Shown piece by piece: positions 22,235-31,974 of a DNA stretch of 64,000 bases. Made by a program: the position numbers and the translations under genes. Each line of letters begins with the position of its first letter. Positions within the stretch are counted from its first letter, which is position 1. Origin of the DNA: Maniola hyperantus (Eukaryota; Arthropoda; Insecta; Lepidoptera; Nymphalidae); NCBI RefSeq assembly GCF_902806685.2, contig NC_048547.1, positions 434,001-498,000 of the forward strand, given 5' to 3'. Under the pieces are notes generated by a model. The model was not told the origin of the DNA. It ran no database searches and was given only the letters and a program-made list of their open reading frames with translations.

Positions 22235-22394
22235 ATAAGAGCCTCAATAGCTCAACCGGTATAGGAGTGGACTGCAAAACCGAAAGGTCGACGGTTCAAA
22301 CCCCGCCCGTTGCACTATTGTCGTACCTACTCCTAGCACAAGCCTGACTCTTAATTGGAGAGGAAAGGGGAATATTAGTCATTTAACATGGCTA
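22235..22394 (+). mobile_element. tRNA-derived SINE, family L copy 2
   Basis: AATAGCTCAACCGGTATAGG (A box) and GGTTCAAACCCCGCCC (B box), with the same body as 18118 (about 88% by eye). It abuts a family B element at its 3' side. Confidence 0.75.
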
Positions 22395-22639
22395 ATCTTC
22401 TTAAATATATAAAAGGAAAAGGTGACTGACTGACTGAATGACTGACTGACTGACTGACTGATCTATCAACGCACAGCTTAAACTACTGGACGGATCGGGC
22501 TGAAATTTGGCATGCAGATAGCTATTATGACGTAGGCATCCGCTAAGAAAGGATTTTTGAAAATTCAACCCCTAAGGGGGTGAAATAGGGGTTTGAAATT
22601 TGTGTAGTCCACGCGGACGAAGTCGCGAGCATAAGCTAG
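22395..22639 (+). mobile_element. Helitron-like element, family B
   Basis: Full copy from TCTTCTTAAATATATAAAAGG through an extended (GACT)n run to CGCGGACGAAGTCGCG, AGCATAAG and CTAG followed by T. Confidence 0.8.
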
Positions 22640-22708
22640 TATTCTTCATAAAAAAAAAAGTTTTCAAAACCCCGACAGCATCTTTTTCAGCAAGCACTTT
22701 ACCAAATA

Positions 22709-22855
22709 TCCATACTAATATTATAAATGCGAAAGTGTGTCTGTCTGTCTAATAGCTTTTCACGGTTCAACAGTTTAACGGATTTTGATGGGTACAGAGT
22801 TAACTTACATAGAGAAGGCTACTTTTTATCCCGGAAAATTAAAGAGTTAAATAAT
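22709..22855 (+). mobile_element. Helitron-like family A, 3'-truncated
   Basis: TCCATACTAATATTATAAATG start, (CTGT)n, GGATTTTGATGG, TTTTTATCCCGGAAAATTAA; the terminal hairpin is missing. 22856-23067 holds nothing recognisable. Confidence 0.65.
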
Positions 22856-23067
22856 AAAAATTCTCAATGTATGATATTGTGTACCTATTTGGCCACCTCC
22901 CCTCTGTCATGGCTGACCTCTTGAGAGTGTTTGCCAGGACGACGGCGACCTTGTTTCATCTCATTATGGCGAGGAGGCTGGGGTTGACCCAGAAAACGCT
23001 TTACATACATCAGGATATTGGTTTCTTTTATTGCTTTGTATAAAATGTTGTATTGAAATATACATAA

Positions 23068-23302
23068 CTAGCTTATGCTCGCGACTTCGTCCGCGTGGAC
23101 TACAAAATTTCATAACCCTATTTCACCCCCTTAGGAGTTGAATTTTAAAAAATCCTATCTTAGCGGATGCCTACATCATAATAGCTATCTGCATGCCAAA
23201 TTTCAGCCCGATCCGTCCAGTAGTTTGAGCTGTGCGTTGATAGATCAGTCAGTCAGTCAGTCAGTCAGTCAGTCAGTCACCTTTTCCTTTTATATATATA
23301 GA
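23068..23302 (-). mobile_element. Helitron-like element, family B
   Basis: Complete reverse copy: CTAG, GACTTCGTCCGCGTGGAC hairpin side, (CAGT)n, and minus-strand TC at 23302. Confidence 0.8.
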
Positions 23303-23339
23303 TATACTATGTGTATATTATATGCATATTCTTGTAGTA

Positions 23340-23550
23340 AAAGCGGTGATAGCACAGTGGTTAAGAGGAAAAGAAGGTGTCTGCCTCCGATTGTCCGGGG
23401 TTTGGGTACGCGCAACGACAGACAGCGTTTGGGTACGAGCAATTGATATTTAATTAACAGATAACTCCGTAAAGTAAGAGGCGCGTGCCCGGGATCCAAC
23501 CCCTGACCTCCAGGTTAAAAGGCGCACTTTTTTACCACTAGGCTACCAGT
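23340..23550. repeat. SINE family D heads, inverted
   Basis: A forward head-like text (GGTGATAGCACAGTGGTTAAG ... CTGCCTCCGATTG) and, at 23480-23550, a reverse head (GGGATCCAACCCCTGACCTC ... CCACTAGGCTACCA). Both are tRNA-derived. Confidence 0.5.
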
Positions 23551-23897
23551 ACTAATTGATTTTCATTACGTATCCTAATATAATATTATTACAATACAAA
23601 CAAAATAATTTATCAATATTAAAGCTAGCTTGGGTCTGAGCCACACAAAACGCGTGACGTAAAATGAATCGTATTGAAAAGCCGTTCTATTGGACTATGG
23701 ACTATAATTCTATTGTATGACTAGCTATTTTACTCCCTCAGTGGTTGAATTTTCAAAAATCCTTTCTTAGCTAATTTCTATGTCATAATAGCTATCTGCA
23801 TGCCAAATTTCAGTCTAATCCGTCCAGTAGTTAGAGTTAATTAGTCGAAGCTGGTTACGAACCATAACCAACGTGCACGGAAGCGTTTCAACCGTAA
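23551..23897. other. No gene; family B fragment
   Basis: 23725-23835 is a reverse family B fragment (TTGAATTTTCAAAAATCCTT ... CAGTCTAATCCGTCCAGTAG). The rest is unassigned. Confidence 0.4.
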
Positions 23898-24083
23898 TCA
23901 CTACCCCGAATAAATGCGAAAGTGTGTTTGTTTGTTGGTTTGTCGTTCAATCGCGTCGCAACGGAGCAACGGATCGACGTAATTTTTTTCAAAGGTATAG
24001 TCAATGATTTGGAGCGTGACAAAGGTTACTTTTGATTTTCAAAAACCTAAATCCACGCGGACGAAGTCGCGGGCATCAGCTAG
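23898..24083 (+). mobile_element. Helitron-like family A, GTTGG subfamily
   Basis: TCACTACCCCGAATAAATGCG start, GTTTGTTGGTTTGTCGTTCAA, and CGCGGACGAAGTCGCG hairpin, GGCATCAG and CTAG end. Confidence 0.75.
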
Positions 24084-24484
24084 TGCATTGAATAAAGGTT
24101 GAATATGAGAATATGACGTGGTCTAATTAGTTAGACCAATTGGTCCCCGAAAGAAGCTCCAATATAGACTTTGAATTCCAGTGTAAAATAAAGCCCTGGT
24201 GGAAACGTCGCCCTCGCGTTCTGTTTGTTTCAGCCTTTACTTGTGGCGGTTATGTGGTATTGATCGAACATGCGGTCGGAGGCTTCAAGTTTGGATTTTA
24301 ATTAATGTTTCATTTCAATTAGAGATGTGTAAGCAGCATCCCTCCCACGCTGATTGGAGGAACCTCAAGCATATTAATTTACAATATTATTAAGTACAGA
24401 GATAAAGTACTCGTTTTCTCCATCGATCGCCCGCTGAGTGACTCTGAGCTTTCTTATGAGACCCATAGTTAGCGACCATGTCTA
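24084..24484. other. No feature recognised
   Basis: The open frame 24199-24393 has no recognisable motif. A ATTAGTTAGACCAATTGGTC inverted patch lies near 24120-24150. Confidence 0.35.
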
Positions 24485-25165
24485 CTCTCTCTACGTGATC
24501 AAATCAGAAATGAGGAGATCCGTAGGAGAACTAGAGTGACCGACATAGCTCAACGGGTTGCGAAGCTGAAGTGGCAATGGGCAGGGTACATAGTTCGTAC
24601 CCTAAGGTTGGGACAAGGTGTCGGAAATGAGCGTACGACCCGAGCGTTGGTTTGACTGATTTATTAAAGGAATGCATTGAGATACAATAATATGTATGTC
24701 TACTTATAGGCTATTATATAGATATTACTTATATGGTTAGGTCACACTGTACACCTCCCATGGGATGGTAAAAAAATTATCAATAATTATTATAACATAA
24801 TTTTTTTTTCTTAATAGCTAAACACAAAGTAGGCACAAATAATAAAAAGTACAAATAATGAAATCGTAGTAGAACAATATATTTCTTACATCTAATTACA
24901 ATATTCTCATATTTTCTTACAAATGTAATGTTCATATTACAGTTAAACCGATAGACGTTGGGGTCCCAAGGCGCTGGAATGGCGACCTCGCACCGGAAGA
25001 CGCAGTGTTGGCAGACCCCCCCCCCCCTAGGTGGACGGAAAACATCAGACGAGTCGCAGGGAGCCGCTGGATTCAGGCGGCGCAAGAAAGTGGCGTGTGA
25101 AAGTCCCTACAAGAGACCTATGTCCAGGAGTGGACGTCTATCAGTTGATGATGATGATGATGAAT
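24485..25165 (+). pseudogene. RTE-like ORF end split by an insertion
   Basis: The same C-terminal coding text as 17093 runs to ...GGGCAGGGTACATAGTTCGTA near 24600, breaks off, and resumes at AAACCGATAGACGTTGGGG near 24945, to end in (GAT)n at 25148-25162. The 345-bp AT-rich insert (24600-24944) contains CACCTCCCATGGGATGG and is not recognised. A run of about 12 C interrupts the resumed frame at 25016-25027. Confidence 0.7.
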
Positions 25166-25257
25166 TGTTTTCTCCCTGTCATAGCTTGTTATTTCTCGGT
25201 AATTAGCCATGATCTACTTATTATCCAAAACCCATTAGATAGGCTACGTAACTTAAG

Positions 25258-25672
25258 CATAGGCCAAGTGAAAGTCAGACTCGCACATCGAGGGTTCTGT
25301 ATTGCAGTCGTATTTTTTCGACAAATCAAAAACTATTATGCATAAAAATAAAAAAAACTTTTTTAGAATGTAAAACCCCTTCATATATGATATCCCACTT
25401 GGTATAATTATCTAACTTTGAAAATTGAAAATACTAATATTTGTTTATGAACACATTTTAATTATTTTGTTCTGTGATGTAACCACAAATTCACAGTTTA
25501 TTCCTTTATTTATGCTATAAGACCTATCTACCTACCAAATTTCATGATTCTAGGTCAACGGGAAGTACCCTATAGGTTTTCTTGACAGACACGACGGACA
25601 GACAGTCAGACAGACAACAAAGTGATCCTGTAAGATTTCCTTTCTTCCTTTTGAGGTACGGAATCCTAAAAA
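25258..25672 (+). repeat. Family C repeat
   Basis: AGGCCAAGTGAAAGTCAGAC start, AAATTTCATGATTCTAGGTC core, (GACA)n, and GAGGTACGGAATCCTAAAAA end. Confidence 0.7.
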
Positions 25673-26054
25673 GCGATCTAAAATCGGTAGTTAAATCGTG
25701 AAAATTACAATTTCGTAAATATCCTTCTTTCACCAATAGAAGAAGTTTTGTACTAAGGAAATAGTTTGCAGCTAAACGGATTGCTGTAGGAATGTCTGAT
25801 GAATTTCTTCTCGAACTGGTTGATCAACTGTTCACTCAACTGAGTCTAGACCAAATATATAGATTTCAATGACAGTGGAAAACTGAATCTGCAACTATTT
25901 CCTTGATGCTTGGTATGGTTCGGTTGGTATTTCTTTTGACTGATTACCTAGGTATTCACAGGTACCAGATGCCTTAAAGGTGGTGATAAACTAGTGTTTA
26001 AAAAGTCCTATTCCATCCGGGGGCTCCGTGGTTCGATCTCGGGCACGCATCTCT
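25673..26054. other. No feature recognised
   Basis: A short B-box-like GTTCGATCTCGGGCACGC at 26032 may be the remnant of a SINE head. Nothing else is seen. Confidence 0.35.
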
Positions 26055-26478
26055 AATTTTTATGGTTCCGTATATCAAAAGGAAAAAAGGAACCCTTATA
26101 GGATCATGGGTTGTCTGTCTGCGTATCTGTCTGTCTTTCTGTTCGCCTGTCCATCTGTCTGTCGTGTCTGCCAAGAAAACCTATAAGGAACTTCCCATTA
26201 ACCTAGAATCATGAAATTTGGCAGATAGGTACAGTTCTTATGGCACAAGTAAAGGAATAAATCCGAAAACCTTGAATTTATGGTTACATCACACAAAAAA
26301 AATTGAAATTTCTTAGTGAACAAAAAATTAGTATTTTCAATAATATAATAATAAGTAAGATAACTATACCAACTTATTATGCATAATAGTTTTTGATTTA
26401 TCGTGCATAATTTCGAAAAAATACGATTGTAGTACGGAACCCTCGGTGCGCGAGTCTGATTCACACTTGGTTAGTTTT
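26055..26478 (-). repeat. Family C repeat
   Basis: Near full-length reverse copy (GGTTCCGTATATCAAAAGG ... GGTGCGCGAGTCTGATTCAC). It faces the family C copy at 25258 in inverted orientation. Confidence 0.7.
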
Positions 26479-26519
26479 TTCGGAGCTATGTAGTATGTAC
26501 ATTTTAAGCAATTCAATAT

Positions 26520-26690
26520 CTCTTGTAAAGGAAAACATCATCGTGAGGAAACTTGCTTGACGCAGACTTTTCCATAATGTCTTCAAAGGTGTGAAGGTTG
26601 CCAATCCGCACTATGTCCTTAACTCTTCTTATTCGGAGACCTGTTCTCAGTAGTGAGCCGGTGATAGATTGAGCTTACAACCAGGGCAGG
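26520..26690 (+). mobile_element. SINE family D, 3' part
   Basis: GAAAACATCATCGTGAGGAAA, then TTGCCAATCCGCACT, then GTTCTCAGTAGTGAGCCGGTG, as in the full copy at 56985. Confidence 0.55.
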
Positions 26691-26788
26691 CAATTTATAT
26701 AATCAAGGCATTAAGTTTTTGTAATTATTTATTTTCATCAAAAACTAGGTCAACTCCTTATAATATTAAAATCATATTATATTTATTA

Positions 26789-26963
26789 TAGCTGATCCCC
26801 GCGGCTTCGCCCGCGTAGATTTAGGTTTTTAAAGATCCCGTATAGCCTATGTCACTCAGGAATAATGTAGCTTTCTACTGGTGAAAGAATTTTTAAAATC
26901 GGTTCAGTAGTTCTAAAGATTACCCCCTACAAACAAACTTAACGACATTACCTCTTTATCTAC
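26789..26963 (-). mobile_element. Helitron-like family H unit, inverted
   Basis: Reverse complement of the unit that is tandemly repeated at 27553: AGCTGATCCCCGCGGCTTCG ... AAACTTAACGACATTACCTC. It lies outside the left inverted arm. Confidence 0.75.
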
Positions 26964-27552
26964 ACTAATATTATAAAGAGGAAAACTTTGTTTGTTTGTT
27001 TGTTTGTTTGTTTGTTTGTTTGTTTGTTTGTTTGTACTGAATAGGCTCAAAAACTACTGGACCGATTTTAAAAATTCTTCCACCATTCGAAAGCTACATT
27101 ATCCACGAGTAACATAGGCTATATTTTATTTTGGAAAAAAATAGGGTTCCGTAAGATATTTGGGTTTTTCGGACACAAGGTGTAAAAAATCAACCAGAAA
27201 AGTTACTTATTTTGCGTACGCTGCCTAAACTATAAAAGATAGAACCATAAAATGTTCTAATTAATTGTAGATCTTATAAATATCTACAAAAAAGTCCGCG
27301 ACACACTATACCCATCTATGTCGAGTGAGGCACAGCAACAATTTTTTTATTTAAAAATCTTGAATTTTTTTTGGACTACATTTAAACGCGTTTATTTTAC
27401 TCATACTATTAATCCTTATCAAAATAAATGATTTCATCACTAAGAACAGTTTATGGAGATAATATTTGGTCTTTGAATGATTAAAATTGGACGTTTGGTT
27501 TTGAAGTTATGGCGAAATTAAAATATTACGATTTCTGCTGCACGGCCCGTTG
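26964..27552 (+). repeat. Left arm of 590-bp inverted repeat
   Basis: From the (TTTG)n-bearing AGAGGAAAACTTTGTTTG to CTGCTGCACGGCCCGTTGTA. The reverse complement recurs at 28625-29215 with very few differences (for example ACTATTAATCC versus AGCATGAGT context). The outer end is itself family H-like (CTACTGGACCGATTTTAAAA). Confidence 0.85.
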
Positions 27553-28624
27553 TATTATATAAAGAGGTAATGTCGTTAAGTTTGTTTGTAGGGGGTAATC
27601 TTTAGAACTACTGAACCGATTTTAAAAATTCTTTCACCAGTAGAAAGCTACATTATTCCTGAGTGACATAGGCTATACGGGATCTTTAAAAACCTAAATC
27701 TACGCGGGCGAAGCCGCGGGGATCAGCTATTATTATATAAAGAGGTAATGTCGTTAAGTTTGTTTGTAGGGGGTAATCTTTAGAACTACTGAACCGATTT
27801 TAAAAATTCTTTCACCAGTAGAAAGCTACATTATTCCTGAGTGACATAGGCTATACGGGATCTTTAAAAACCTAAATCTACGCGGGCGAAGCCGCGGGGA
27901 TCAGCTATTATTATATAAAGAGGTAATGTCGTTAAGTTTGTTTGTAGGGGGTAATCTTTAGAACTACTGAACCGATTTTAAAAATTCTTTCACCAGTAGA
28001 AAGCTACATTATTCCTGAGTGACATAGGCTATACGGGATCTTTAAAAACCTAAATCTACGCGGGCGAAGCCGCGGGGATCAGCTAGTATTATATAAAGAG
28101 GTAATGTCGTTAAGTTTGTTTGTAGGGGGTAATCTTTAGAACTACTGAACCGATTTTAAAAATTCTTTCACCAGTAGAAAGCTACATTATTCCTGAGTGA
28201 CATAGGCTATACGGGATCTTTAAAAACCTAAATCTACGCGGGCGAAGCCGCGGGGATCAGCTATTATTATATAAAGAGGTAATGTCGTTAAGTTTGTTTG
28301 TAGGGGGTAATCTTTAGAACTACTGAACCGATTTTAAAAATTCTTTCACCAGTAGAAAGCTACATTATTCCTGAGTGACATAGGCTATACGGGATCTTTA
28401 AAAACCTAAATCTACGCGGGCGAAGCCGCGGGGATCAGCTATTATTTATTATATAAAGAGGTAATGTCGTTAAGTTTGTTTGTAGGGGGTAATCTTTAGA
28501 ACTACTGAACCGATTTTAAAAATTCTTTCACCAGTAGAAAGCTACATTATTCCTGAGTGACATAGGCTATACGGGATCTTTAAAAACCTAAATCTACGCG
28601 GGCGAAGCCGCGGGGATCAGCTAG
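27553..28624 (+). repeat. Six tandem Helitron-like units (178 bp)
   Basis: Six head-to-tail copies starting TATTATATAAAGAGGTAATG at 27553, 27731, 27909, 28087, 28265 and 28447. Five have a 178-bp period and one has 182. Each ends CGCGGGCGAAGCCGCGGGGA then TCAGCTA. Copies look identical by eye. Junctions read CTATTA or CTAGTA; only the third and the last copy end in CTAG. Tandem head-to-tail insertion is known for Helitron and Helentron-related elements. Confidence 0.9.
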
Positions 28625-29215
28625 TATATAATACAACGGGCCGTGCAGCAGAAATCGTAATATTTTAATTTCGCCATAACTTCAAAACCAAACGTCCAAT
28701 TTTAATCATTCAAAGACCAAATATTATCTCCATAAACTGTTCTTAGTGATGAAATCATTTATTTTGATAAGGATTAATAGCATGAGTAAAATAAACGCGT
28801 TTAAATGTAGTCCAAAAAAAATTCAAGATTTTTAAATAAAAAAATGGTTGCTGTGCCTCACTCGACATAGATGGGTATAGTGTGTCGCGGACTTTTTTGT
28901 AGATATTTATAAGATCTACAATTAATTAGAACATTTTATGGTTCTATCTTTTATAGTTTAGGCAGCGTACGCAAAATAAGTAACTTTTCTGGTTGATTTT
29001 TTACACCTTGTGTCCGAAAAACCCAAATATCTTACGGAACCCTATTTTTTTCCAAAATAAAATATAGCCTATGTTACTCGTGGATAATGTAGCTTTCGAA
29101 TGGTGAAAGAATTTTTAAAATCGGTCCAGTAGTTTTTGAGCCTATTCAGTACAAACAAACAAACAAACAAACAAACAAACAAACAAACAAACAAACAAAG
29201 TTTTCCTCTTTATAA
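28625..29215 (-). repeat. Right arm of 590-bp inverted repeat
   Basis: Reverse complement of 26964-27552, ending in (CAAA)n and GTTTTCCTCTTTATAATTG. Confidence 0.85.
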
Positions 29216-29217
29216 TT

Positions 29218-29541
29218 GTAGATATTTATAAGATCTACAATTAATTAGAACATTTTATGGTTCTATCTTTTATAGTTTAGGCAGCGTACGCAAAATAAGT
29301 AACTTTTCTGGTTGATTTTTTACACCTTGTGTCCGAAAAACCCAAATATCTTACGGAACCCTATTTTTTTCCAAAATAAAATATAGCCTATGTTACTCGT
29401 GGATAATGTAGCTTTCGAATGGTGAAAGAATTTTTAAAATCGGTCCAGTAGTTTTTGAGCCTATTCAGTACAAACAAACAAACAAACAAACAAACAAACA
29501 AACAAACAAACAAACAAAGTTTTCCTCTTTATAATTGTAGA
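29218..29541 (-). repeat. Tandem duplication of outer right arm
   Basis: Repeats 28899-29222 at a period of about 319 bp, from GATATTTATAAGATCTACAA through the (CAAA)n run to CCTCTTTATAATTGTAGAT, with no visible difference outside the simple repeat. Confidence 0.85.
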
Positions 29542-29556
29542 TATAAGTGTAGATAT

Positions 29557-29953
29557 ACAGGATGTAACCAGAGTCCAGACCAGTACGCTGGCAAAAACGA
29601 ACACAAGTGATAGTACTGACGATTACTGGTATGATACCACAAAAAAAACGCGAAAAAAATTAAAATATATATTTTGTAAAAGTTTAGGATACATTGCAAA
29701 TAAAACATCTGACTGACGCTAGAGGTCAGCGAAAGTTGCGTAAGTAGGCCACTCGGAGTCAATGCCGCGTCGTAAGCGGGGCATTGACCCAAGTCTTGCG
29801 CGCCATACCTGCTTTGGAACCCGCAATGGGTTTGAAAGATAGGTACTAAATCACTAAAACTACGCAATGAGGCAAATGGTTATTGATATTGGGTTGTGTT
29901 TAGGTAGTATAATAATACGCTAAGTTTTTGCTAGCGTTCCGGTTACACCCTGT
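29557..29953. mobile_element. MITE family I
   Basis: Terminal inverted repeats ACAGGATGTAACCAGA... (left, also carrying ACGCTGGCAAAAAC) and ...GTTTTTGCTAGCGTTCCGGTTACACCCTGT (right; arms about 30 bp, interrupted). A partial copy is at 62107. The 112-codon minus-strand frame inside is not a credible gene. Confidence 0.7.
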
Positions 29954-30176
29954 ATTTTTATATTAAAAGCCGTAATTATAATATTGCAGGTACACGTTTG
30001 TGTAACTTTATAAAGCACACATCACTGAATGAATGTTTTGTTACACAAAGGGGGTGGAATAAAAATGTTGAGCCGTTTTTTATTATGAGTTTATGACAGG
30101 TTCACATTACTCCAGTCGTCAGATCCAGTGAATTAATTCTAATACTAGGATGGATTGAATAGCATTTCTAGGAACA
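29954..30176. other. No feature recognised
   Basis: Short AT-rich spacer without signal. Confidence 0.3.
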
Positions 30177-30370
30177 TTATTTTAGGACTTTGCGTCTTGT
30201 ATAGTGCAGGGCAAGATAGAGGGTACCAGAGGGCGAGGAAGGCGGCGATGGACCGACGAAATTAAGTCCGCTGTGGGCGGTCCCGTGCACGAATGTACCG
30301 GACCAGCCAGCCAGCCAGCCAGGTTGGCCAGCAGGGAGAAGTGGCGAATGCTCGTGAGGCATATAACATC
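30177..30370 (+). pseudogene. Non-LTR retrotransposon C-terminal remnant
   Basis: The frame at 30204-30370 encodes QGKIEGTRGRGRRRWTDEIK and, after a repetitive CCAGCCAGCC stretch, EKWRMLVRHI. G-x-R-G-R-G-R-x-R-x-W-x-D-x-I followed by W-R-x-L-V is the post-RT tail of several non-LTR clades. The copy is short and the middle is altered. Confidence 0.6.
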
Positions 30371-30642
30371 TGCCCCCAAAATTTTTTTTTTTTTATTTAT
30401 TATCAAATAAAAATACATACAAATAAAAGCTTAAACTAAAAACACCGAAAAAACCACAGAGGTTTGTCCTCGGTGCCTATCTGCAACGAAGATACCTATT
30501 AACTAATTACTTAAAAGAAATAATCTACAGTAGTAAATGTCACTTCGTGATGACCGCGACCACTCTGCCAAGAGTGTCACGAAGAAGAAGAATATAAAGC
30601 AGCCGTTTATTATTAAACTAAATTAAATCCCTCACAAACGGT
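30371..30642. other. Poly(T) and spacer left of the Polinton
   Basis: A T-run at about 30380-30394 followed by TATTATCAAATAAAAATAC suggests the poly(A) end of a minus-strand retrocopy. A CACTTCGTGATGACCGCG / GAGTGTCACGAAG patch at 30540-30585 could fold. Confidence 0.35.
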
Positions 30643-30648
30643 ATCGTG
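30643..30648. repeat. Target site duplication, left
   Basis: ATCGTG, identical to 47699-47704 on the other side of the Polinton. A 6-bp duplication is the length produced by Polinton/Maverick integrases. Confidence 0.9.
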
Positions 30649-30980
30649 AGTAGTAGGTATTATTGGGGCATCTGGATCACAGGAGATCCATATGCCCCAA
30701 TCTATTAGAATAGATGCCACAATCTATTAGAATAGATGAAATTTATCTATTTGAATCGATGTGAAGTAACAGATGAAATTGAATAGATGAAATTTTATCT
30801 ATTCAAATAGAGCAAAATGTATTTAATAAATATAAGTTTTATTAGAATACAGCGCTACCCATCTATTGGAATACATGTAATTTAACTATTGAAACAGATG
30901 TAAATAAATAAGTATAAATAGATGAAATTGAACAGATGAAATTTATCTATTCACACTGATCAAAACGTATTTTAAAATAG
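30649..30980. repeat. Polinton left terminal inverted repeat
   Basis: Pairs with 47345-47698. The outer 75 bases differ at about one position; the inner part has diverged by substitutions and indels. The outermost 45 bases fold as a hairpin (GGGGCAT-TGGATC / GATCCA-ATGCCCC). The rest is a string of ATCTATT-N2-AATAGAT near-palindromes. Confidence 0.92.
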
Positions 30981-31479
30981 ATATTAGAGTATATTATACA
31001 GACCCTTAGTAAGAGAGCAGTTCCAAAACCAATCAGGAAAGAGGAATTTGAATGATTAAAACGTAGCTGTATCTAAGTATTCAAACAAATAAAACTTGAG
31101 TTCATTTGTTTATTATTGTTTATTTGATTAATATATCAATTATCTATTTAAATTGATTAATTGATGTATCTAATATATTTAGATTTCTTCTTTGTATATT
31201 TTGATCAGATGAATAAGTTTATATATTCAAAAAGGTCCATAATACAGAAAGATAATATACGAGAATAGCAAGACAGATGCAGTTTATTTATTAAAATTCA
31301 CTGGTATAAGAATGATAGTTTTTCAATAGGTTGAACTAATCTATTCTATTTAAATAATAAGATATGAATAGAAATAAAACACTAGTATGTCAAAAAATTC
31401 ATATATTAATTTAATATTATAATAATTCATTTACATTTTCTCGACATTATAAATCTTTAAAGAAATAAGAATATTACAT
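30981..31479. other. Polinton non-coding left region
   Basis: AT-rich sequence between the left inverted repeat and the 3' end of the last minus-strand gene. No open frame or hairpin terminator is supported. Confidence 0.5.
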
Positions 31480-31974
31480 TTATCCTACATTAAAGCGCCT
31501 GATTAAATTATTTTCCAAACACCATTTTTGTAGACAAATCACATTCCTAACAGCACAAATATCATTATGATACATGCAATAATATAAATCATGAGATAAC
31601 AAATATTTTTGATGTAAGCTTATTAAACTAGGACAGTCTTTATCTTCTAAATTAAAAACAGAATTATTTTTAAACATTTTAAGTAACCATTCACTTTTTT
31701 CAAGACCTTTCACATATATAGTTTTGCCATCTAAAATCCTTTGGATGATATTTTTATAATTTTGGTACGGTATGTAGCCTTCATTCCAGAATATCCCTCT
31801 GTTTCTTTCAATCCAACATACTTGTTTTCTTACAGTTTTTGTTAAATCATAAAACGGAAATGGTGGTTTGATTAAGAAACTTTGTATGCGGTTGTTACAA
31901 ATAATAGCTATTTCTTTTAAAATAAATTCATTTTTATCATTTTTAAAACCTTGGATATCTACTATAGCGTTCAT
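31480..31974 (-). CDS. Conserved Polinton protein, possible DEDD nuclease-like fold
   Basis: 164 residues. Its ATG overlaps the major capsid stop (ATGA at 31971-31974), so it is probably co-expressed with the capsid gene and is the last gene of the cluster. It starts MNAIVDIQGFKND with KEIAII ten residues later; it contains KPPFPFYDL, WNEGYIPYQNY, IYVKGLEKSEWLL and a C-terminal Cys-rich half (DCPSLISL, YYCMYHNDICAV). The opening hydrophobic-D-x-Q ... K-E-I-A pattern and the V-K-G-x-E-K segment recall DEDD-type 3'-5' exonuclease folds, but I cannot confirm a full catalytic set. I recognise the protein as recurring in insect Mavericks without an assigned role. The frame is intact and no signal peptide or membrane segment is visible. 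Function unknown. Confidence 0.8.
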   Translation of the reverse strand: MNAIVDIQGFKNDKNEFILKEIAIICNNRIQSFLIKPPFPFYDLTKTVRKQVCWIERNRGIFWNEGYIPYQNYKNIIQRILDGKTIYVKGLEKSEWLLKMFKNNSVFNLEDKDCPSLISLHQKYLLSHDLYYCMYHNDICAVRNVICLQKWCLENNLIRRFNVG

